This document shows positions 1 through 5,097 of a stretch of DNA of 6,460 nucleotides, in pieces (position 1 is the stretch's first letter; every line of letters begins with the position of its first letter). Source of the DNA: Nitriliruptorales bacterium (GTDB taxonomy: Bacteria > Actinomycetota > Nitriliruptoria > Euzebyales > Egibacteraceae); contig SLNF01000032.1 of the NCBI GenBank assembly GCA_007133145.1, positions 1 to 6,460 of the forward strand, read 5' to 3'. Under the pieces are notes generated by a model that saw nothing but the letters and a program-made list of their open reading frames with translations, had not been told where the DNA came from and ran no database searches. Both the position numbers and the translations under genes were made by a program.

Positions 1-138
1 CGCGAACTCGACGGGAGCGCCGACGGCCGCGTCTCCACGGCGTTCATGCCCCACTCGCTGACGACCGTCGACCGGGAAATCTACGAGGAGTTCGTCCCGA
101 AGGCGCGGGAGGCGGGGCCTGGCCGGCCGCACCGATGA
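1..138 (+). CDS. 3' end of an unrecognised protein gene (partial)
   Basis: Reading frame 1 is open from the window edge to a TGA at 136-138 and gives the last 45 residues of a protein. The segment has a natural composition: it includes TAFMPHSLTTVDREIYEEF, and about one third of its residues are charged. The antisense reading is only Pro/Arg/Ser-rich. I do not recognise the family. The gene runs towards the minus-strand lipoyl gene, and the two coding ends overlap by 95 bp (44-138). The mixed residue content, helix-like acidic segment and G/C at third positions support real coding. The start and most of the protein lie outside the window, so no function is offered. Confidence 0.6.
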   Translation, partial: RELDGSADGRVSTAFMPHSLTTVDREIYEEFVPKAREAGPGRPHR

Positions 139-361
139 GCGCGAGGACGGCCCCGACGGCCACCTCCTCGCCTTCGGCGACCGCGGGCTCGCCGAGCACC
201 CCGGAGGCGGGGGCGGTGACCTCGGACTCGATCTTGTCGCTGGAGATCTCCGCGATCACCTCGCCCTCGACGACCTCGTCGCCGGCCTGCCGGTGCCATT
301 CGACGAGCGTGCCGGACTCCATGCTCATGCCCATCTTGGGCATGCGGACCTCGGTCGCCAT
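44..361 (-). CDS. Free-standing lipoyl (biotinyl/lipoyl attachment) domain protein
   Basis: This 105-residue protein carries one complete lipoyl domain at about residues 3-77. The attachment motif is S-S-D-K-I-E with the predicted lipoylated lysine at K43, preceded by the usual MPKMGMSMESGTLVEW opening and followed by a glycine-rich turn (ASGVL). In the family, the lysine-bound lipoyl group swings between E1, E2 and E3 active sites of 2-oxoacid dehydrogenase complexes. There is no E1/E3-binding domain and no acyltransferase domain; after residue 78 only a Pro/Arg/Ser-rich tail of about 28 residues remains, most of it antisense to the converging gene at 1-138. The ATG at 361 has an excellent Shine-Dalgarno (GAGGAGGG on the minus strand, 368-375, spacer 6 nt) and lies 13 nt after the E1 beta stop, so it is co-translated with E1. 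It could be an E2 remnant, but no other frame continues with E2-like sequence in the 43 bp that remain visible. A biotin carrier role is less likely because the biotin-type M-K-M motif is absent. Confidence 0.88.
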   Translation of the reverse strand: MATEVRMPKMGMSMESGTLVEWHRQAGDEVVEGEVIAEISSDKIESEVTAPASGVLGEPAVAEGEEVAVGAVLALIGAAGQAPPPAPSGRTPRRFPGRRSSASGA

Positions 362-374
362 GGGTGTCCCTCCT

Positions 375-1400
375 CTACGCGAGGGTGCGCCGGACCGCCT
401 CGGCGATCCGCTCGGGTGACGGCAGGTAGACGTCCTCGAGCGCCGGCGAGAACGGCACCGGGGTGTGGGGGGCGGTCACCATCTGCGGTGGACCGTCGAG
501 ATCGTCGAAGCCCTCGCTCGCGGCGAGCGCGAGCAGGTCCGTGGCCATCGAGCAGCGGGGGTTGTCCTCGTCGACGACGACGATGCGCCCGGTCTTGCCC
601 AACGACCGGAGGATCGCGTCGGTGTCGAGCGGGGAGAGGCTTCGAGGGTCGAGGACCTCGACGTCCACGCCCTCGCCGGCAAGCGTCTCGGCAGCCTGCA
701 GCGCGAGATGCACCATCCGACCGATCGCCACCACCGTGACGTCGGCGCCTTCCCGCTTGAGGTCGGCCTGGCCGAGGGCGAGGACGTGCTCGCCCGCGGG
801 GACCTCACCCGAGGTGTCGTAGAGCATCTTGTGCTCGCAGAACAGCACCGGGTCGTCGTCGCGGATGGCGGCGGCCAGGAGGCCCTTGGCGTCGGCCGGG
901 GTGGACGGCACGACGACCTTGAGCCCCGGGAAGTGCACGAACACCGAGTAGTGGCTCCCGGAGTGCTGCGCCGCGGCGCGGAACCCCGCACCGACCATCG
1001 AGCGCACGACGACGGGGACCTTCGCCCGACCGCCGAACATGTAGCGCAGCTTGCCGCCCTGGTTGAAGATCTGGTCGAAGCAGACCCCGAAGAAGTCGAT
1101 GAACATCAACTCGGCGACGGGGCGCAGCCCGGTGGCCGCCGCGCCGACCGCGGCGCCGACGAACCCGGACTCGGAGATCGGCGTGTCGAGGACCCGGTCG
1201 CGGCCGAACTGCTCGACGAGGCCCTTGGTGACGCCGAGGACACCGCCCCAGGCGCCGGCCTGCTCGAACTCCTCGACGCCGGCACCGCCGGCGACGTCCT
1301 CACCGAGGAGGATGACGGTCTCGTCGCGCTCCATCTCCTGGACGAGCGCTTCGTTGATCGCTTCGCGGAACGTGAGGGTGCGGGTGGTCACCGTGCTCAT
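375..1400 (-). CDS. acoB: TPP-dependent 2-oxoacid/acetoin dehydrogenase E1 component, beta subunit
   Basis: The 341-residue length is usual for separate E1 beta subunits. Visible family marks are GEDV (33-36), DTPISE (72-77, which helps bind and activate thiamine diphosphate), the long conserved block around IDFFGVCFDQIFNQ (101-114), AAQHSGSHYSVFVHFPGLKV (143-162) and VVPSTPADAKGLL (163-175), and the transketolase C-terminal domain from about 212 (VTVVAIGRMVH, then EVLDPRSLSPLD 248-259). It forms an alpha2beta2 tetramer with the product of the gene just upstream and transfers the acyl or acetaldehyde unit to lipoyl-lysine. The QHSGSHYSVF-HFPGLK version and the HKMLYDTSGEVP stretch fit acetoin-dehydrogenase-type AcoB best, but pyruvate or branched-chain substrates cannot be excluded from sequence alone. 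The ATG at 1400 has GGGAGGG 7 nt upstream (1408-1414), which overlaps the E1 alpha stop codon, so translation is likely coupled. Confidence 0.93.
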   Translation of the reverse strand: MSTVTTRTLTFREAINEALVQEMERDETVILLGEDVAGGAGVEEFEQAGAWGGVLGVTKGLVEQFGRDRVLDTPISESGFVGAAVGAAATGLRPVAELMFIDFFGVCFDQIFNQGGKLRYMFGGRAKVPVVVRSMVGAGFRAAAQHSGSHYSVFVHFPGLKVVVPSTPADAKGLLAAAIRDDDPVLFCEHKMLYDTSGEVPAGEHVLALGQADLKREGADVTVVAIGRMVHLALQAAETLAGEGVDVEVLDPRSLSPLDTDAILRSLGKTGRIVVVDEDNPRCSMATDLLALAASEGFDDLDGPPQMVTAPHTPVPFSPALEDVYLPSPERIAEAVRRTLA

Positions 1401-1413
1401 CGCTCATCCCTCC

Positions 1414-2385
1414 CTACGCCTCATAGCTCACGTAGACGTCGTCCATCAGCTCCGCGGGCTCCGGGTAGGGGCTGTCCTTGGCGAAGGCCACGGCCTCGTC
1501 CACCGCCGCCTCGCAGCGCGCGTCGATGGTCCGGAGCTCGGCGCCGTCGGCCATCCCGGTGGCCTCGAGCTTCTCGGCGAACTGCGCGATCGCGTCACGC
1601 TCGCGCATCTCGGCGTCCTGCTCCTTCGTGCGATAGGTCAACGGGTCGCCCTCGAAGTGGCCGTAGTAGCGCCAGGTGCGCGCTTCGACGAGCGAGGGGC
1701 CCTGCCCCTCGCGGGCACGGCGGACGGCCTCTCCGGCAGCCTCGTACACCGCGACGACGTCGAGCCCGTCGACGGTCACGCCCGGCATGCCGTAGGCGTT
1801 GGCGCGCTCGGCGATGTCGGTCACCGAGGCGTGGTACTCGATCGGGGTGGACTCCGCGAAGCCGTTGTTCTCGCAGACGAAGACCACCGGCAGGTCCCAG
1901 ATCGCCGCGAGGTTCATCGCCTCGTGGGTCGTGCCTTGCTCCGCGGCGCCGTCGCCGAAGAAGCACACCGCGACGGCGCCGGTGCCGAGCAGCTTCGCCG
2001 CCAGACCGGCACCCGCCGCCAGCGGCGGGCCGCCACCGACGATCCCGTTGGCACCGAGCATGCCCTTGTCGACGTCGGCGATGTGCATCGAGCCGCCCTT
2101 GCCGCGGCAGGCTCCGGTCGCACGGCCGTACAGCTCGGCCATCATCGACTTCACGTCGACGCCCTTGGCGATGCAGTGGCCGTGACCACGGTGGGTCGAC
2201 GTGATCGCGTCACCGTCGTCGAGGTGGGCGCAGACCCCGACGGCCACGGCCTCCTCTCCGGCGTAGAGGTGGACGAACCCGGGCAGCTCGCCGTCGGCGA
2301 AGAGCTTCGCGGCCCGGTCCTCGAAGGTGCGGATGAGCACCGTGGACTCGTACATCCAGAGTGCGGTCGCGTTCGTGAGTTCCAC
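1414..2385 (-). CDS. acoA: TPP-dependent 2-oxoacid/acetoin dehydrogenase E1 component, alpha subunit
   Basis: With a GTG start at 2385 the protein is 323 residues, the normal E1 alpha length. The frame is open further upstream to 2571, but that extra stretch is only an Arg/Gly/Pro-rich shadow, and 2385 has the Shine-Dalgarno. The thiamine-diphosphate motif is complete: GDG at 144-146 and the NN pair at 173-174. Also seen are HRGHGH (65-70), the GKGGSMH loop (95-101), and YYGHFEGDPLTYR (240-252). The last is the conserved C-terminal loop, and its GHFEGD form is typical of AcoA-type acetoin dehydrogenases, whereas pyruvate-type subunits usually have GHS-x-x-DP. The enzyme would bind the substrate through the cofactor ylide and hand the product to lipoyl-lysine. 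It is the first gene of the minus-strand operon with E1 beta and the lipoyl protein. The family is certain; the acetoin substrate is an inference from one loop and the paired beta subunit. Confidence 0.93.
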   Translation of the reverse strand: MELTNATALWMYESTVLIRTFEDRAAKLFADGELPGFVHLYAGEEAVAVGVCAHLDDGDAITSTHRGHGHCIAKGVDVKSMMAELYGRATGACRGKGGSMHIADVDKGMLGANGIVGGGPPLAAGAGLAAKLLGTGAVAVCFFGDGAAEQGTTHEAMNLAAIWDLPVVFVCENNGFAESTPIEYHASVTDIAERANAYGMPGVTVDGLDVVAVYEAAGEAVRRAREGQGPSLVEARTWRYYGHFEGDPLTYRTKEQDAEMRERDAIAQFAEKLEATGMADGAELRTIDARCEAAVDEAVAFAKDSPYPEPAELMDDVYVSYEA

Positions 2386-2394
2386 GGGCGGACA

Positions 2395-2400
2395 CCTCCC
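2395..2400 (-). promoter_or_regulatory. Shine-Dalgarno that fixes the E1 alpha start
   Basis: On the minus strand GGGAGG lies 9 nt before the GTG at 2385. It decides the start, because the frame stays open upstream for another 186 bp without E1-like sequence. The upstream G run is also the 3' arm of a small hairpin (CCCCT, loop GCC, AGGGG; plus-strand 2398-2410), so part of the ribosome binding site could pair. Confidence 0.75.
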
Positions 2401-2778
2401 CTGGCAGGGGCGGGCTCGCCGACGCGAACCTCTCCCGCGGGCAGCGCGGTCGGAGCCGCGCCGCCGGCCACGCCCGAGATGGGACCCCGTGAGGTTCCCC
2501 TCCACGCCGCCCGGGCACAAGCGACGTTCGACCCTTGACCGCAGGGCCGGAAGATGCTCGCCGCTTGCCACCCGGGCGCGACCGAGCCGTCAGACCGGGG
2601 CGTCGCGGGCGGCCAGCCGGTCGACCGACGCACCGCCACCGGGGAGAATGCCGTGTCCGCTCACAGTTGGCCATGACCACCCTTCGGAGCGAGGCGACGG
2701 ACCCTGCCTGCTGTCAATGAAGGACCGTTCCGCAGGTTCCGTGCTCTTGGGTGGGCAACCCGACGCGCCCGCCCTGTC

Positions 2779-2816
2779 GGCACCGCTTGCACCCCGTGGG
2801 CACGGGGCGCGGTGCC
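2779..2816. repeat. Strong two-part inverted repeat (stem-loop)
   Basis: The outer arms GGCACCGC (2779-2786) and GCGGTGCC (2809-2816) are perfect complements. Inside them CCCCGTG (2792-2798) and CACGGGG (2801-2807) pair perfectly around two bases. The internal loop is asymmetric, TTGCA on the left against one C on the right. In all, 15 base pairs are formed in 38 nt. There is no T tract on either side, so it is not a classical intrinsic terminator. The inner CACCCCGTG is repeated directly at 2821-2829. Confidence 0.7.
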
Positions 2817-2924
2817 AGCACACCCCGTGCCGGCCCTCGTCGTGGCCTCCCGCCGCCCGACGCAGCGCAGGGCCTGGGGGGTGACTGAGGCGCCCCGGGG
2901 ATGGTGGCTGCGAAGCGGAGGAAC

Positions 2925-2938
2925 CCCAGGCGCCTGGG
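2925..2938. repeat. Perfect 14-bp palindrome
   Basis: CCCAGGCGCCTGGG reads the same on both strands. Its left part can instead pair with GGCGCC and GGGG at 2889-2900, so two folds compete. A dimeric protein binding site or a recombination core is possible; chance is also possible in such GC-rich DNA. Confidence 0.5.
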
Positions 2939-3122
2939 TGCCCCGCGCGCAAACCACCTGCCGGAGAAGGCCGCGGCACGCCGGCCCCCACCGGCGGACA
3001 TGACGTGCTGCTGATCTACGCCACCAGGCCCCCTGTCGGGGATGGAACCCGGGCCACCCGCTGTCCACACCCGGCCGGCGGCGATCGGCGACCGCGGCGC
3101 GCGCCGGTGCTTGGGTGGGGCC

Positions 3123-4025
3123 ATGCCCCGCCGTCCGCCCCGCACCGGTCCCCCGCCGCCGCACGTCGCGGCGTTCGCCGACGCGCTCGTCGACGTCGCC
3201 GGCTACAGCCCGAAGACCGCGGCGAACTACCGCCTCTACGTCACCGGCTTCTGCGACTGGTGGGGACGCGACCCAGCCGAGGCCACGACCGCCGACCTGC
3301 GCGCCTACCTCGCCGCGGAGGCGCGCCGGGGCATCGCCCCCGCCACCCGCCAGTCGATCGTCCACGGGCTGCGCGCCTTCTTCGCCCACCTCACCGCCGA
3401 GGGCGTCATCGACGATGACCCCGCCGCCTCGCTGGCTGCCCCGCGGGTCCCACCGCCCTACACCGACATCTACCGCCCCGCGGAGGTCGAGCGCATCCTC
3501 GGCCACCTCGCCGGGCTCACTGACGTCCGCGGCCACCAGCGACACGCGATCGTCGCGACGCTGCGCTACACGGGGATGCGGGCCTCCGAGCTGCGCCACC
3601 TCGAGCTCGCCCGCCTCGACCTCGAGGCCCGCCGCGGCGAGGTCGTCGGCAAGAACGGCCGCCACCGGGTCCTCGTCCTGCCCGTCGCGCTCGCCGGGAT
3701 CCTCGCGGGCTTCCTCGCCGAGGTGCGCCCGCACCTGCCGGCCAGCCGCTACGTCTTCGCCCACCCCGGCGCGGTCGCCCCGCAGGCCCCCTACACGCTG
3801 CGCTCGCTCTACGACGAGGTCGTGCGCGCCGGGCGCGACGCCGGGGTGGCCACGAGCCACCGCCCCCACAAGTGGCGGCACACCTACGCCACCGAGCTGC
3901 TGCGCGCCGGCCTCGACCTGCACACCGTCCAGCGCCTGCTCGGCCACCGCAACGTCACCGCGACGGTGCGCTACACCCACCTCGACGACGACGACCTGCG
4001 CAGCCGCCTCGACACGGTGTGGTGA
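3123..4025 (+). CDS. Tyrosine recombinase, XerC/XerD-like integrase
   Basis: From the ATG at 3123 the protein has 300 residues, the usual XerC/D length; a longer frame from ATG 3042 adds 27 residues that look like noncoding shadow. The N-terminal SAM-like core-binding domain covers about residues 12-100 (YSPKTAANYRLYVTGFCDWW, 28-47). The catalytic domain follows with a complete active site: R153 (TGMRASEL), K177 (GKNGRHR), H249 and R252 (HKWRH), H275 (LLGHRN) and the nucleophile Y284 (VRYTHL). The enzyme cuts and rejoins DNA through a 3'-phosphotyrosine. The first gene downstream is a toxin-antitoxin pair, and the DNA directly upstream is full of inverted repeats, so it is more likely a cassette or mobile-element recombinase than the housekeeping dimer resolvase; the sequence alone cannot decide. 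The G-rich stretch 3114-3120 ends only 2 nt before ATG 3123, too close for a good Shine-Dalgarno, so the start is less certain than the family. Confidence 0.93.
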   Translation: MPRRPPRTGPPPPHVAAFADALVDVAGYSPKTAANYRLYVTGFCDWWGRDPAEATTADLRAYLAAEARRGIAPATRQSIVHGLRAFFAHLTAEGVIDDDPAASLAAPRVPPPYTDIYRPAEVERILGHLAGLTDVRGHQRHAIVATLRYTGMRASELRHLELARLDLEARRGEVVGKNGRHRVLVLPVALAGILAGFLAEVRPHLPASRYVFAHPGAVAPQAPYTLRSLYDEVVRAGRDAGVATSHRPHKWRHTYATELLRAGLDLHTVQRLLGHRNVTATVRYTHLDDDDLRSRLDTVW

Positions 4026-4048
4026 GCGCGGCGGGCTGGCCACGGGGC

Positions 4049-4071
4049 GCCATGCCGCCGGGCGGCACGGC
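4049..4071 (+). terminator. Hairpin just downstream of the recombinase gene
   Basis: GCCATGCCGC and GCGGCACGGC pair over 10 positions with a single A/C mismatch around a 3-nt loop, starting 24 nt after the recombinase stop. There is no U tract, so it would be a T-less terminator or an mRNA-stabilising hairpin. It sits between the recombinase stop and the separate promoter for mntA, which fits a transcript end. Confidence 0.4.
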
Positions 4072-4136
4072 ACGGCGGCGGCCACCGGCGCTCGATGCCC
4101 CACCGGCGTCGCCGCCGGGCTCGGCCCGGCCTCCAC

Positions 4137-4142
4137 TATCCT
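4137..4142 (+). promoter_or_regulatory. Likely leaderless promoter -10 box of the mntA-hepT operon
   Basis: TATCCT is the only good TANNNT hexamer in the 124 bp between the recombinase and mntA, and it ends 7 nt before the ATG at 4150. That places the expected transcript start at or next to the start codon, the usual layout of leaderless actinobacterial transcripts. The -35 side is GC-rich with no consensus. GTG at 4147 is directly before the ATG in frame and could be the first codon instead. GGGAG at 4143-4147 is too close to the ATG to work well as a Shine-Dalgarno. Confidence 0.55.
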
Positions 4143-4149
4143 GGGAGTG

Positions 4150-4521
4150 ATGGAGCTGCCGGTCGACCTCGCCGAGCTGCGGGCCGTGCTGCGGCGGCAC
4201 GGCGTGCGCTTCGCCCTGCTGTTCGGCAGCCACGCCGAAGGGGCCGCGCGGCAGGGCTCCGACGTCGACGTCGCGGTGTGGGCCGAGGAGGCCGTCGACG
4301 ACTGGGCGCTACGTGGCGAGCTGCCCGATGAGGTCGACCTCGTCGACCTGCGTCGCGCGCCCGACGGGCTCGCCGGACGGATCGCCCTGACCGGCGAGGT
4401 CATCCTCGACGACGACGCCGTGCAGCGCGTGCGCTGGCAGGCCACCACCCGCAAGCGCTACCTCGACGAGGCGTTCCGCCGCGAGCAGTTCCGCCGCGAC
4501 TTCACCCGCGCCCATGGTTGA
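4150..4521 (+). CDS. mntA: MntA-type minimal nucleotidyltransferase antitoxin
   Basis: This 123-residue protein has the GSX10DXD signature of MNT nucleotidyltransferases: FGS at 25-27 and SDVDVAVW at 37-44, with metal-binding D38 and D40 and a likely third acidic residue in EVDLVDL (61-67). In characterised MntA-HepT pairs this enzyme transfers AMP from ATP onto a tyrosine of the HepT RNase and so silences it. The C-terminal part (about 90-123) is a basic helix (TTRKRYLDEAFRREQFRRDF), probably for contact with HepT. The ATG at 4150 follows a probable leaderless promoter. The last 8 nt (4514-4521) overlap the hepT start, so the two are translated together with the antitoxin first. All expected motifs are intact, so it appears functional. 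Confidence 0.93.
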   Translation: MELPVDLAELRAVLRRHGVRFALLFGSHAEGAARQGSDVDVAVWAEEAVDDWALRGELPDEVDLVDLRRAPDGLAGRIALTGEVILDDDAVQRVRWQATTRKRYLDEAFRREQFRRDFTRAHG

Positions 4522-4963
4522 CCCCGAGCGCCTCGTCGCAGCCCTGGCGCGCATCACCGCGCGCCTGCGCATCCTCGAGGACTACGCCGGGCAGGACCGG
4601 CGGGAGCTGCTGGCCGACGAGGTCCGCCTCGGCCATCTCAAGTACACGTTCCAGACCGCGATCGAGGCGTGCCTCGACGCAGCGCAGCACGTCGTCGCCG
4701 ACGAGGGCCTCGGGGTGCCCGCCTCCAACGCCGACGCCTTCCGGCTGCTCGGCCACGCCGAGCTGCTCGACGCCGGCCTGGCGACCGAGATGGCGGGCGC
4801 GGTCGGGTTCCGCAACGTGCTCGTGCACGACTACGCCGAAGTCGACGATCACAAGGTGGTCGACAACCTCGACCGGCTCGGCGAACTGCGGCGCTTCGTC
4901 GCGGCGATGGCGCGCCTGCTCGCGTCCGCCGAGGGCCCTGCCGACGGCCCCGGCACGTCCTGA
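4514..4963 (+). CDS. hepT: HepT-like HEPN-domain ribonuclease toxin
   Basis: The 149-residue, mainly helical protein belongs to the HEPN/DUF86 family. Its active-site motif RX4HXY is exact: R100, N101, H105 and Y107 in GFRNVLVHDY (98-107). R and H form the RNase site; the tyrosine is the residue AMPylated by MntA in studied systems. A long amphipathic helix (about 5-62) includes the conserved block LGHLKYTFQTAIEACLDAAQH (39-59), a family mark of DUF86 proteins. The last ten residues are a Gly/Pro/Ala tail. The start ATG at 4514 lies inside the mntA end; the pair order is antitoxin then toxin, and the toxin depends on mntA translation. Free HepT would degrade RNA and stop growth; the pair may act in stress response, plasmid or island maintenance, or phage defence. 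Confidence 0.93.
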   Translation: MVDPERLVAALARITARLRILEDYAGQDRRELLADEVRLGHLKYTFQTAIEACLDAAQHVVADEGLGVPASNADAFRLLGHAELLDAGLATEMAGAVGFRNVLVHDYAEVDDHKVVDNLDRLGELRRFVAAMARLLASAEGPADGPGTS

Positions 4964-5094
4964 CCCTCGAGCGACCGGCCCGGCTTCCCGTCGCGACCGT
5001 CTGACCGGCAGGTCGCACCCCGGCTCTACGATGCGCAGCCGCGGAGGCTGGACGTCATCGTCCTCCGGGACCCTGACCGGTCGAGGCTCGAGGG
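4964..5094. repeat. Inverted repeat bracketing the hepT-SWIM intergenic gap
   Basis: The left arm, CCCTCGAG plus CGACCGG (4964-4978), starts on the base after the hepT stop. The right arm, CCGGTCG, a 3-nt AGG insert, then CTCGAGGG (5077-5094), ends 3 nt before the next ATG. All 15 arm positions are complementary; the only flaw is the 3-nt bulge. CTGACCGG also occurs twice in direct orientation (5001-5008 and 5073-5080). The right arm overlaps the only ribosome-binding-like sequences of the next gene (GAGG 5083-5086, GAGGG 5090-5094). Confidence 0.65.
5027..5032 (+). promoter_or_regulatory. Candidate -10 box for the SWIM gene
   Basis: TACGAT fits the actinobacterial -10 pattern TANNNT. CTGACC at 5001-5006 could serve as a poor -35 box, but the spacer would be 20 bp, longer than usual. 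A start near 5039 would give a leader of about 60 nt that includes only the right arm of the flanking inverted repeat. Confidence 0.35.
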
Positions 5095-5097
5095 TGC

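Larger units (their letters stand above)
2386..3122. other. 737-bp intergenic region between divergent units, rich in hairpins
   Basis: No reading frame here has convincing protein composition; the frames open on both strands are Arg/Pro/Gly shadows. It should hold the promoter of the minus-strand E1 operon and possibly that of the plus-strand recombinase, but I see no clear -10 box. The 2386-2735 part contains no TA-rich hexamer at all, and the one TTGACA-like hexamer (2712-2717, minus) has no partner -10. From 2730 on the sequence is dense in inverted repeats: a two-part stem at 2779-2816, a possible long stem at 2889-2934, and a 14-bp perfect palindrome at 2925-2938. Two direct repeats also occur: CCCTGTCGG at 2772-2780 and 3031-3039, and CTTGGGTGGG at 2746-2755 and 3110-3119. 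It could hold recombination sites for the adjacent recombinase, a structured RNA, or decayed mobile DNA. No tRNA or known riboswitch was recognised. Confidence 0.6.

Noticed and set aside
465..2538. Long plus-strand open frames (465-2204 and 1051-2538)
   Set aside because: Both are antisense to the E1 subunits and show Arg/Ala/Gly-rich composition without motifs.
2712..2717. Perfect TTGACA -35 hexamer on the minus strand
   Set aside because: No TANNNT box at a suitable distance, and it lies more than 300 bp from the E1 alpha start; a single hexamer is not enough.
2535..2720. Possible 61-residue plus-strand peptide with a TTG start
   Set aside because: No ribosome binding site and a mostly Arg/Pro/Gly sequence; only the last 15 residues look ordinary, which is too little to support a gene.
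2896..3045. CRISPR-like repeat: CGGGGATGG at 2896-2904 and 3037-3045 beside C-run/G-run hairpins
   Set aside because: Only two short matches 141 bp apart, no regular spacing, no repeat of full length and no cas genes.
3031..3050. tRNA T-arm-like stem and loop on the minus strand (possible tRNA attachment site)
   Set aside because: The loop lacks the usual purine at its fourth position, and no acceptor stem, anticodon arm or CCA end can be assembled around it.
3115..4149. Upstream extension of the mntA frame through the recombinase, suggesting a 468-residue fusion
   Set aside because: The part before 4150 is an out-of-frame reading of the recombinase (Ser/Pro/Arg/Thr-rich); only the MNT portion is real, and it has its own promoter-like box.
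2661..4454. 597-codon open frame on the minus strand
   Set aside because: It is antisense to the recombinase and mntA, whose catalytic motifs are complete on the plus strand; its product is Arg/Val/Gly-rich without any recognisable domain. Long antisense frames are common in high-GC DNA.
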